Part shown: one piece after another, positions 22,700-34,000 of the stretch
Layout: every line of letters starts with the position of its first letter
Numbering within the stretch: the stretch's first letter is position 1
DNA from: Hippophae tibetana
Lineage: Eukaryota > Streptophyta > Magnoliopsida > Rosales > Elaeagnaceae
Reading direction: 5' to 3'
Assembly (NCBI GenBank): GCA_037013495.1
Contig: CM072811.1
Span: 25,298,159-25,362,158 of the forward strand
Length of the DNA stretch: 64,000 nt
Notes under the pieces: model-generated
Database searches by the model: none
Seen by the model: the letters and a program-made list of their open reading frames with translations, nothing else
What the model was told of the DNA's origin: nothing
Made by a program: the position numbers and the translations under genes

Positions 22700-23430
22700 A
22701 CAGGAATACAATAAAGTGATCCAATAAAGTCCTCAAGCTTAAGAGTGATATCACCCTACATCCAATGCACCACAAATAAAGAGAAATAAATTAGGACACA
22801 GTAAAACATATAATAAAAGACTAAATCTCAAACACCTCTACCATTATATCTTCAACTGGATAGGCGTGGGAGGAATTCATGGAGATGGAAAATCAAAATC
22901 ATCCACTGTAATAAAAGGACATCCGTCCACCCTTTGTCTATTCCTGATAACTTATCAACCAAGATATGGTTTCCATAAGGCTTAAAATGGAACCAATCCT
23001 TACTACCTCCCAGTAGGTATAAGTAGTAGTAATACTTGAAATCTTCCATGGTCAGTTCTCTACCATGATTCCTCTAGAGAACCCAACAACCTAGTAACAT
23101 TCTATAAAAGTTGGATAAAAATATCCTTAGAGCTACACTAACATCAACCAAGAACTTTAGCATTATAGACAAAAAAAGGAGTCACAATCCTGAAAAAATG
23201 TGATCAGTAGATAAAGTAACTTTACAAGGAAGTGGATTGCTCCAAATTGTGCCTAGAACTTGAGTCATCAAAGTAATAGATTCCTAAATTTGGAACACCT
23301 TCTCAACATTTCCAAATAATGATCTATCATCTTAGAGGCACAACAATTCATAGAAAAGAACTTGACATCGCTCTAGTTAATACCATGTTGGTACAAAGGA
23401 ATTTCAATTAAAATGTAACTCAAGTCTTCT
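22700..23430 (-). pseudogene. PF04195-like (putative gypsy-type transposase) relic, minus strand
   Basis: The minus-strand open piece 23049-22852 contains DWFHFKPYGNHILVDKLSG and DKGWTDVLLL. This fits the conserved '...W..F....H.LV..LP...KGWK..FFF' core of the plant family PF04195. The upstream part (23060-23430) matches weakly in shifting frames. It faces the coiled-coil relic at 21530-22510 head-on, although in intact genes the two parts are consecutive on one strand. It is either a second copy or the product of an inversion. Confidence 0.42.
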
Positions 23431-24420
23431 TCACTCGGAGACTTGACTTATGGTGAATGATCTCCCGAATGACCCCCCAAATAGCAACAAAGGAACCACG
23501 ATATCGGGATTGGCCATGCCAATTCCTAATAGCAATCTTTTGAACCACCACTGATAAGAGAATCACTTGCTATAAAATGATCGACTAGGGGACCAAGACA
23601 TCATCGACTATGCCACTATAGGTTAGACAAGTGCCAGCTAGGATGTCGCTGGTAAGAGTCCCACTAGCCAAGGCTTCGTCGACCACATCTTCACTCGACC
23701 TTCATTTGGCCACTAACGCATGCTATTCACGTCAATCCTCATTCGCCTTGGTGCATACCAACGGTGGCTAAACCCAATCCTAGCATCTATAAATCCGATA
23801 TCCATCACTTCTTGTACATGAACCTATGGTATATGTGTTGTGAAGTGCAAAGTGTTTTGATGGTGAGAAAATAATTATTCTACTCTACATGCAACCTAAA
23901 GGAATAAAAATAAATGATGAAAAATATATAAGGATGGAAGAAATAACCTTAAATAATTCTCTTCTTCTTTTCTTCATTCATCTTTCTCTTCCAATATGTG
24001 AGCTCCAAGAAATGATTATGAATTGTAAGGAGTCCAAGACAATGAGGAGCTTGTATATATAGATCTAGAGAAGCAATTTCATCCATCCCTTCAAGGCCAC
24101 ATCCAATGGCTATAGTTACATGGCCAAGCCTAAAGGCTCCAAGTCAAGGATTTGAATTTTATCCAGAAAAGGGAAGGGTTGACTTCATAATATCAATGTT
24201 GACTTTGACATAACTCTTTAATCGGGAGCCCCATTGAAAATATGAAAACACCACCAACGATAGAAAGCCACCATGCACATTTTGAGTGGTAGGACATAGC
24301 ATGAAACCCTCAAATGGCCAAGTAAAAAATCACAAGAAAGTAGGCTCAGTGTTGCTAACTTGACTGAAAGGGTTATAAACCGAGATAACAACAAGAATTA
24401 CAATCAAAAGTTCTTGTCCA
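23431..24420. other. GC-richer transposon-derived DNA, unclassified
   Basis: The segment 23460-23800 is conspicuously less AT-rich than its surroundings but has no open frame. It probably belongs to the same decayed gypsy-type material as the flanking relics. No coding domain was recognised. Confidence 0.35.
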
Positions 24421-24429
24421 AGGTCCAGA

Positions 24430-24960
24430 AACTCAAAGGTATGATGTTAGGAGTAATTTAATACATCCCAAACAAAAAAAGAGCGGTTATAGTCAGCAAA
24501 GATCTTATAGGTCATGCCTAATAAATATTGAGTCATTAGATAAGTATGACTATAAGATAATCTCAATAAAGAGATGAAGGCCTAATAATAATCTTATAAT
24601 TATTCTAAAGAAATAATTATGGATAGATAAATATGATGTTACAATAATTCAATCCAATTTCGATAAGGAATACTTATCATGTTAATTCTTTTCCCTATAC
24701 ATATTCACATTTGTACACGACCAAGAGATAGGAAATAGATCTTCTCTTATATAACAAAAAATCACAATCAAACACTATATTTTCTCATAATCACAAATCC
24801 AAATCATAAATATCTTCTAAAATTCATTATCTTATTACTGACTTAAATATTGAAGAGCTAAAGACCACTATCTTTATAGTGGTCCGAGGTCTTAATAATT
24901 TATTTCATCTTATAGATCCATGGTTGAGAGTCTTACTTGTTGACAAAAATTGACATCAAT
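24430..24960 (+). repeat. Possible Ty3/gypsy-type LTR relic
   Basis: It contains a promoter-like pyrimidine-rich stretch and, near its end, 'cttattactgacttaaatattgaag'-like text. This resembles the 'tactgacttgagcgtcgga' block found near the 3' end of LTRs in many plant Ty3/gypsy elements. Borders are not defined and no partner LTR was found. Confidence 0.35.
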
Positions 24961-24969
24961 AATACCCAT

Positions 24970-25650
24970 AAAATTTATAAAAATAAAAATAATACATAAT
25001 AATAATGAACTTGGTGGTCAAATTAGTAAGAGTTCAACTTAAAAAAAGTCATTCAACCGACATACATATAATGTTGGATGTTTGAATTGTGTTTTCTTTT
25101 TGTAGTAAAAATATATAAGGTAGATACAATAGGTGCTATTTTTATGGTTCAAAGTTTTAAATGATCCTATAAATATTGTTTTTCCTAATTTTATATTTGG
25201 TTCACAAAATGAAAAATATAAAAGAAATAGGGATGAAAATTATAATTAAATTCAACAAAAATAAAATTACTATTATTATGTTTATTTGAGTAATGGAATC
25301 AAAATTATAATAATATTATAATTTTATTTCAAATTAATAGTAAAACTAACACAAAAATATCTAAAAAAATTCTCATTATCATTCTAGTATCTTTTGAATG
25401 TCTACCATATTTCTATATTTGACATGATATTTATACAATTTTTTGTTAATAATATGAGTAAATATTTTTTAAAAATGTTGTTTTTATTTTTAAAATTATC
25501 AATGTCAATGATATTTTTTGCAATAAAGTTATATTAAATTTATTTATTTATTTTTTAAATATTCATATTTTAATCTTTGTCAAGACAGTTGGAAAAAATT
25601 TCACAATTTTGTTTTTGTTGAGAAATATAGAGCTTTTATTTAATTAATTC
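24970..25650. other. AT-rich intergenic DNA with a dispersed-repeat-like segment
   Basis: 25010-25220 shows loose similarity in layout and wording to 28640-28800 ('..gacat..caatgt..gatgtttt.attgtgtttt' followed by the same type of A/T-rich tail). No coding. Confidence 0.35.
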
Positions 25651-25659
25651 ATTGCTACA

Positions 25660-27330
25660 TCATTTGTTAGGACAGAGCGAAGTCAAGGCAATTCAGTTTC
25701 TATCTATAACATAATCGTTACGACTGAGACCATTATTAAAGTTATGGGCAGCAAAATTAACCCATCTGGTACAATAAGAACAAGAGAAAGAAACATTATT
25801 CGAGATTAACGCTTTAATGTCATCTATTATTGCACCCTGGCTGTGATCATCTTGATGATGCTATTAACTATTTTAACAACACGAATACTATCAAATTCCA
25901 CAACCATAGTATACTGAATGGCAGTCCTAATCAAATAACCCAAAGCTCGACTACACGCGAAGATTGGGTAGACATGTTTAATTAAAAAACCCATTGTTTT
26001 GAACCAAATCACATTCAAAAAGAATAATTTTGGTCAACTATGGTTTTAAAAAATTATAAATCGAAATTAGTAAGTAAATTTTGATTTTACTATAAGAAAA
26101 AATGTTTATAACCGAACCGATCAACTTGTTAATTATTAAATTAATATAAATTTATAAATTATATATTATAATTTAAAATTTATTATTATTGATATAAAAA
26201 CTTTACTTTAACACTTATTTGTTATTTATAGATTTTGATTTTAGATAATTTTATTTGGATTTTTTGAAGTTTGTTAATTATATATGTATAATTTATGTTT
26301 TGTTCTGATGAGACATGACTAACAATCGCATGAGTAATTTAATATATATTGAATTGTAATTATTGATAACTTAATATTTACTATAAACATGATATTTTGT
26401 TTGATCGGAGAACTTTACATTAATATACACATGTTTATAATATTTCTATGTAATACTAATAACTAGTAAAAAAAAAAATTATTATTTTTTATAGATAAAA
26501 CCGACCGACCTAACCAACTTCTTAGACGGTTAGTGGTTAGATTAATTTAATAACTTTGGTTGGTTTTGTTTTAATATTTTAAAAAATCATCAATGTCGGT
26601 TTGATTTTTATTTTGTAATAAAACTGATCAAAATTGACCGTGTTTACCCCTACGTGTCGACATTTTGGGGAGTTTTCTGCTAGTGATAGCACCCAATACC
26701 TCACCTGTGCGTTTGATTTCGAATAACACAAACCTAACCCAATATGCCCATCCTATGTTGATAGTGGTGCATCCACATTTACCTTACATATATGCATTGT
26801 TAGTGGAATCCAATTTGTAGGTCTCGGTATGGACGCCTTTGGCAGTGGGTTGTCTAATTGCTAGTATAGTTCTGTTTGTTGAATTGCATTGTTCACTATT
26901 TGTTCCTCCTTCTAACTTTGCCCATCAAAAACAAGTGCACATCTTGCACGCCATAATTAATAGCCAACATGACCTCCACTTTTCGTTCACTCAATTCAAA
27001 TAGAGCTAGCCATACTAAACTCCACTCTTTTATACCTTCTAAACAAGTCCATCAACACCAAAGCCTTCCACACCTCTTTAACCACCTCATACTGCCACAT
27101 AATATGGTCGATCATTTCAGTATTTCCATCACCAACAAGGCAGCCCACCACCACATTAACCATATAAAGTGCTTCACTTCCTCATTATAAAGGGATTAAC
27201 TTCACTCATTATATGCAACCTCCATAAACTATGCCACAACCTCGTCGATCGTTACCTCCTTCGAAGATGATAACAGACCCCCACATTTCATTTCCCTAAT
27301 ACTTTCAACCAATCTATAGCCACTCCCACA
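25660..27330 (-). pseudogene. zf-RVT plus RNase H (RVT_3) relic of LINE-type origin
   Basis: Read on the minus strand. About 27320-27000 matches the zinc-binding region found after reverse transcriptase in plant LINEs (DHIMWQYEVVKEVWKAL; then a Trp-rich tail broken by stops). About 26800-26645 matches the start of the plant RNase-H-like domain. About 26018-25665 matches its end (YTMVVEFDSIRVV; QGAIIDDIKALISNN; VNFAAHNFNNGLS). The two halves of the RNase H domain are separated by about 600 bp of unrelated AT-rich DNA (26030-26640). The RNase H catalytic Asp in the second half is still readable as EFDS. Stops and frame shifts preclude function. Confidence 0.62.
26030..26640. mobile_element. Probable insertion splitting the RNase H relic
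   Basis: Its right end 'gaccgtgtttacccctac' in reverse complement starts 'gtaggggtaaacacggtc', similar to ends of small plant hAT-type inverted-repeat elements. The body contains repeated 'ggttggtt/accgaccg' motifs. A matching left terminal repeat and target-site duplication were not identified, so the class is open. Confidence 0.35.
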
Positions 27331-27339
27331 TTGAATGTT

Positions 27340-27655
27340 GAAAGTTTATAAGATATGAACCTGATTAACCTAAAGTGGGGTGAATATGTTATTTTTAATT
27401 TTTACTAATTTATAATTTAAGAACAAAAATAAAGAAGAAGCCATAAGAACATATTATCAAAATATTATAAAATAATTAGGCTTATTAATCAATCAAACAT
27501 AACCACCAATATTTGATAGATTAATTAAATAAAAAAGCCTAAAGAATTATGATCTTATATTTGAAAAACAAGAGAGAGAAATTAAGAAGATTAACTTGAA
27601 ACAATGAGTAATGAGTTTTATTTATAGGAAAAATTGAAACCCTTAATCTTATGTA
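27340..27655. other. AT-rich intergenic DNA
   Basis: Nothing recognised. It leads directly into the tandem repeat that follows. Confidence 0.5.
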
Positions 27656-27658
27656 ATT

Positions 27659-28001
27659 GATAGACATCTTTTCTATTACAAATAGTATTAATAATACTTA
27701 TTAATTAGGATAACTCATATATGATTGATAAATATCTTTTATATTACAAATAAGATTAATATTACTCATTAATTAAGATAACTCATATATGATTTAATAA
27801 ATATCTTTTCTATTACAAATAGGATTAGTATTACTCATTAATTAAGATAACTCATATATGATTGATAAATATCTTTTATATTACAAATAAGATTAATATT
27901 ACTCATTAATTAAGATAACTCATATATGATTAATAAATATCTTTTCTATTACAAATAAGATTAGTATTACTCAGTAATTAAGATAACTCTTATATAAAAT
28001 T
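27659..28001. repeat. Tandem array, five copies of a 68-69 bp unit
   Basis: Five head-to-tail copies of an AT-rich unit containing 'attaagataactcatatatg' and 'atatctttt(c/a)tattacaaat'. Units 2 and 4 share 'ttttatattac' and 'aagattaatatt'. Units 3 and 5 share 'ttttctattac' and 'gattagtatt'. The array is therefore an A-B-A-B arrangement of about 137 bp. Confidence 0.92.
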
Positions 28002-28149
28002 GCTTGGATGTAAATCTATGCAGAGTGTATTAAAAATATATAGCCTTTGTAATAATTAAAGTATATAATATCTTTAAAGGAGAAAAATAACACTATTAAA
28101 AGGAAAAAATTATAAGAAAATCATCTTAATTGGATAATTAATATTTTTG

Positions 28150-28515
28150 TACTAAAATTGCTTGGATGTAAATCTTACCACAGCCTTATCAAAATAGTAA
28201 TAAACTTTACCTAAAATTGAGCCAATGTAGGAAGACATTGATGTAATATATGAAGACATTGGCACATTGTGGATTAGAATGAGGAAGACATCCGATCCGA
28301 TATAGTGGTAAGGCTTACCACGATAAGGCAAAGTTTTGCCACAATAGTGGTAAGTATACCTCGAAGCAATTTCAATAAACAATGAAATTTAAGATACAAT
28401 ATTAACTAGTATGAGAATACATTGATCCAGTACGAAAAGTCATCCAGTGTTATGATAAGACTTATCACGACAAAATAAGATCTTATCACAACAGTAATAT
28501 GTCTTATCACCAAGC
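28150..28515. repeat. Diverged dyad-repeat cluster (TTACCAC / TTATCAC motifs)
   Basis: The words 'gtggtaag', 'cttaccac', 'gataaggc', 'cttatcac' and variants recur at 28175-28200, 28300-28360 and 28445-28505, forming several inverted pairs. The 22-bp string starting 'aaaattgcttggatgtaaat' is present at about 27996 and again at about 28155, linking this block to the array on its left. Confidence 0.6.
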
Positions 28516-28519
28516 GATT

Positions 28520-30367
28520 TTGTTAAAAAAATAAAATTTAACTCAAATTCCCTAATAATTTTGTAACTCTGACTATTAAAATTTATAATATAACATTAAA
28601 ATTTATCTAATTGACTTGATGTTAAACAGATCAATTAACCAGAGTTAGATGGCCAATTGACTGACATTCAATGTAGAATGTTTTTATTGATGTTTTTCTT
28701 TGTATAATAAAAATAAATAGAATTAACATAAAATGCGTTATTTTTATTATTATAAATTTTAAAAGATATTATAAATTTATTTTTCCGAGTAAGTTTTTAT
28801 ATTTTAAAAATCAAACAACCAAAAGTATTTGATCATTTCATAGGTAACTAACACTAAAACGTTTTTACTAGAGATGTAAATGTAACATTATATATCTAAA
28901 TATGTGTGAATTGTGAAATATTATTTAAAAAATATTGAGAAATTATAAAAATTAAAACCTTTAAAACTTAAAACATAAATAGCATCCAAATAATTGAAAA
29001 AGATTCAATTGAATGGTATTTAATATTGAATAGATTTAAATAATCGTAATTCAATTTGAACGTCGTTGAATGTGAAATAATATTTGAGATTTTTTTAAAA
29101 ATAAAAATATATAAATTGATAATAAAAAATATTACTTTTATTATTATAAACTTTATTAATGTTATTTTTATTATTTTTCAAAAATAAATTAAATATTCAA
29201 TAGTATCATAGTATCTATCTATTTATCGTTAGAAAAGTCTTTCGTGTTGGATAGGGTGTTATTTTCACATGAGTTTTAACGTTGATAAATAAATAAATAA
29301 ACTCGAATAAATATTATTATTTTTATTCTATATTTTATTTCAATTTATATAGATTTAAATTTAATATGATAATTTATTTACTTAAATCTTATACAGAGTG
29401 ACAGCGAGTATGTTTTGAAAAGTTTTCTTATCAAATCTAAATATAAATATGATATTCTTATTCAAAGTTTCGTTACCGTTAAAAATAAGTTATCAAATAT
29501 TTAACTTAATTTGTTAAAGATTTATCATATTTTTAATTAAAAAAATTAAATTTAAATAAAGAACAAACAGAATTGAAGAAAAATGCTTAAAAAAATTACT
29601 CTTCGAGCTAGTAAATATTGTTACAGTATTGTTGATAATTTAATATATGTTTGATTTAAATATTAATATAATTTAATTTTAAACAAACGAAACTTGTATA
29701 TAAAAAAAATATCGATGATATATCAAATTAATAATCAATCTCATCCCCGAAAGCCAAGAGAGGAGAATGAGTCGGGCTTGAGCATATACGTATACTTTTT
29801 TATTTTATTTTATGATTATTTGATATAGCCTACAGGCATCAATTTCTATATCTACCTAGCTCTTATAAAACATAGGAGATTAATGATTTGGAGTTCTCTG
29901 CTTTAATTGTTACATATTTTTTTATCAATTTTTTTTTAATTAGTAAAAGTTTATTTAAAAATTAACTATCACAATTTTATTTCGATTATATAATATAAAG
30001 ATTGAAACATATTTATTACATAACTTCAATAAATTATAATAAAACTAGATTTAACAAAATCTCTTGTAGTCATTATCAAACTATCAACAATTGTACGAAC
30101 TATTGAAGTTTTAGAGACTATCACCTACTACCTTACTTGAGTCACAATGTAAGGTTTTACAATTAAAAACATATTAAGCCTTGCTAACATCTAAAACATA
30201 TGTAATAAATTATATATATATATTTTTAAAAAATTATATAAAATCTTACATTTAATTAAAGCATTTAGATTTATGCCAAGATCATTGAAGGATCACCAAA
30301 GGTAAAAACTTACACTTAGATAAAAAAATACCTAAGGTATTATGCATGACACATATATAACTTGCAC

Positions 30368-30408
<41 letters not shown>

Positions 30409-30777
30409 CATACTTAACTTGCACATTATATATTATATATGTTTCTTAAAAGTCTGTAAGACCATGTATCCTGTGACCATTGTTGGAAGGGCTGGCCGAA
30501 TAATATATTTACAAGTATGTTTTAATTATTTTTTAAAAATAAAATATTAGAGGAGATAATACATTTAACATTATTCAATTCGGTCTAAATTTATATTTTA
30601 TTATAAATTAAAAATTTATATATGTATTATTTACTATCAAAGTGAAAAATATATAAAAATAAAGTTTATTAATTAGAAGATAAAAAACTATTAATAATAA
30701 TACTTTTTATTGGTCATTAAACTCTAAATCGTATATCCTAAATTTAAAATCAATTAGATTTAAAATTATTCTAGTCG

Positions 30778-30813
<36 letters not shown>

Positions 30814-30900
30814 AAAACAGTATATTTTAATTATTATTATTTTTATTAATTATAAATATATTTTATTCTTTTATTGCGGTCTGGTCTAGTATTGAATTCT
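28520..30900. other. AT-rich intergenic DNA
   Basis: There are no genes. A long TA run lies at about 30370-30406 and a shorter one at about 30784-30811. The open frame over the first TA run is an artefact of the repeat. Confidence 0.6.
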
Positions 30901-30928
30901 CTTATAAACCGGAATAGATGTTGGAAGC

Positions 30929-30968
30929 TAAGCCCTTGGGCTTAGTCATTCGTATTAGGTTTTGGGCT
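30929..30968 (+). promoter_or_regulatory. Site II-like (TGGGCT) elements upstream of MAP1D
   Basis: TGGGCT occurs at 30937-30942 and 30963-30968, and the first lies in the palindrome 'taagcccttgggctta' (30929-30944). TGGGCY site II elements are known in plant promoters of housekeeping genes and of genes for organellar proteins. They lie about 130-170 bp before the start codon, a plausible promoter position. No clear TATA box is seen. Confidence 0.45.
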
Positions 30969-31099
30969 ATCTATGAGACTGATCCACGGTAGATAAAATT
31001 AATAAATAAATAAAATAGAAAAAAACTCGGAAATAAAATTTCAATTATGTGGAGCGAGAGAGACTGATAAGAAGAAAAAGAAAGGCGGAGAGGAAAAGA

Positions 31100-34000
31100 A
31101 TGGCAAAGGCAATAAGTGCTCAACCCAGAGTCGTTTCTTCATTTGTGTTTAATCGATTCTTTTACTCTCCTCAACCTCAACATCTTCATCAACTCTTTCG
31201 CTACAATAGAGGTCTCTCTTTATAACATAATTTATCGTTGATGTAGAAAGTGACTTAGGTCTGTTTAATTGGTTTCGTACTAAAACAGTTTTAGAAAGAA
31301 AAAAAAAAGTGTTTTTAGGAAGAATGTTTTTTGTTAACAAGTATAAAAGGTGATTTCTCAGCTCTGAAGGACTTGTTTGGTTCAAAATCTTTTTTTTATA
31401 TGTCAAAAGTGTTTTTACAATGTCTTAGAAGCAGATACAAACAGACCCTTATGCAACTTAATTATGTTTCAATAACCCTCAACTTTTGATGTGTTTAGTG
31501 TAATAATTCTTTGAACTGAGGTCTTGTTTGGAATTACTTCTCGTTTGCGTAAGAGGTGTTTTCTAATGGGGCTAAGCACTTTTAATTGTGTTTGTCAATC
31601 TTCAATAGATATGCTTTCGAAACTTAAAAAAAAAAAAAACACTCTTTCATGATGTTAGGAGAAGTTACTTATATTTTTAGAGACTTAGGTTTAGGAAAAT
31701 GTTGTCACTCAAAATGACTTGCTACGATTTTATGCCAAACAACTAAATGCTTTTATAAAAACAATTTTTTACCAAATTACTTAATCTCAAACCAATTTTC
31801 TTGAATACACTTCTAGCATAAGCATATCTGAATGTACCCTTACTCATTACACCAAATTCACTAATAACTCTACTTCTCTGCTTGCTGGATATTAATAAAA
31901 TGACTATTCAAGGAATCCACCCCCCTTTTTGTGTCAAAAGCTTGTAGACAACTAACTGTTTGTAAACTGTGACACAGGTAATAAGAATGTGTCAATGCAA
32001 ATGTCAAGAACATTTTCTGGATTGACCAACCTCTTATTCAATAGAAGGTATGCTATACATCATTCATGTGTGCATAGTAGTTACCTGACCAAAGCATATT
32101 AATAATAGTATTGTTTGTGCTATGTTATCTATATTTTGGTTTTCCACTGGGGCAGTGAGATTAGATTCTTTGAATTGATTAGTGGTGTCTGGTTATTCTG
32201 TTGAATCTTTTGCGTAGGCAGAGTTTATCATAATTTGGCATCTCAATTTTGAAATTTGGCTGATATTTGTAGGATAAACTCATGACTAAACATAACATTT
32301 ATCCATTGGCTGACCATGTATTTTGATGGCAAATTTATTCCAGAAATAAATGTTATGAGAAAAGTATGCTGAATAGTAGATAATTGACTGGCTATCCCTT
32401 TGAATTAACAGAAATGTGGATGAATATGCAAATACCAAGCGTAAGCGTCTAAGGCCTGGGAAGGTGTCTCCTTGTCGGCCTGTCCCAGATGGTATACAAA
32501 AGCCTCCTTATGTCAATTCTAAGCAACCTCCAGGAATTGCAAGCGGGCCTGAAGTGCATGATGAGAAGGGGATAGAATGCATGAGAGCTTCTGGACTGCT
32601 TGCAGCGAAAGTTCTTGAATATGCTGGGACTTTGGTCAAGGTGAATTCTTCTGACATGTTAACTGTCTATTTTCTTACTTTTCCATATGATGTCCATTTT
32701 GCGACCAATAGGTGGTTCAGGTGTCTTTTAGTTTTTAAGAGATACTGAATGTTGAAGTTTTTCTTAATTTGTAGCAACTCTTGACTTGGTTTTCTACATT
32801 CCTGTTGCATTTTTAACTAAATCTGACAAACTCATTGGATATGTTATAAGATTTCCGTTTTAGCCATGTTATAGGTAATCTAAGCAAGTAAATAGATAAA
32901 TAAATAAATAAAAACTGCATATGTTGGCAGCCAGGCATAACAACTGATGAGATTGACCAAGCTGTTCACCAAATGATTATTGACAATGGGGCCTACCCTT
33001 CTCCACTAGGGTATGGTGGGTTTCCAAAGAGCGTCTGCACATCAGTGAATGAATGTATCTGCCATGGAATACCAGACTCTCGTGCACTTGAGGTTCCTTA
33101 CTTTTAAATATTTTAGACTATTGTGTCCTGTTTTGAAGTGATTATTGTCGTAATTTTTTGAATGACTTAATTAACTTATTGTTTAAATATTTGCAGGACG
33201 GCGATATAATCAACATTGATGTTACAGTCTACTTAAATGTAGGCATCTTTGCTTTTATATTCAAGTGATTTTATGTTAAACTTGGCTACATCATGTTCAC
33301 TTATACCCACATGTCTTGCATCATTTGCTTCAACTTTTTCAAGTGTTGCCAAGTTTATGGATGACATGATCTGGTATTAGCTATAATTTTCTCTGATTTT
33401 AGGTAGACATGAAGGGTATTTAGATGGCTTTTGATCAAATAATGCTTCAACAAAAACATAGAAACTTCAAAAAAAGTTTATAAATTAGAATTATTTCTAT
33501 CCTATAAATAACAACTAACAAGTGGTATTTTTCGCTAGGCAATTCATTTGTCTGGTTGTTTATCATATACTAAATGACTAGAAGTTGAAGTAGTGTTGTG
33601 TTCGTTCTTTGAAAACAATTTTAATTTGCAGGGCTATCATGGTGATACATCAGCAACTTTCTTTTGTGGTGATGTTGATAATAAGTCAAGAAACCTTGTT
33701 CAGGTAGTTTTGTCTGCAATCTTCGACCATTTACGTCATCTTTTGCACGTGGTCATGAGAATATCTAGCCACAGATAGAGATGCAAAGTTGGCTATCTCA
33801 TCTCATATCATGTCTCATTTAATGTATTTAATGGGCTTATGGTGCAATATTGTCTCATTTCATTAAAATACTATCTCATTTCATTTATCAAAGGTATCAT
33901 TTCTTCTTATTAAATTTACATTATAAATGATTATTTATCAAATTTTTAATTATTTTTTGTATTCTTATTTGTCTTATTTAGGTTCATTAAGGACAAATGA

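Noticed and set aside
24430..24960. Complete gypsy element
   Set aside because: Only an LTR-like block is visible; no protease, RT or integrase of Ty3/gypsy type was found around it.
30362..30550. 62-codon frame starting in Ile/Tyr repeats
   Set aside because: Produced by the TA microsatellite.
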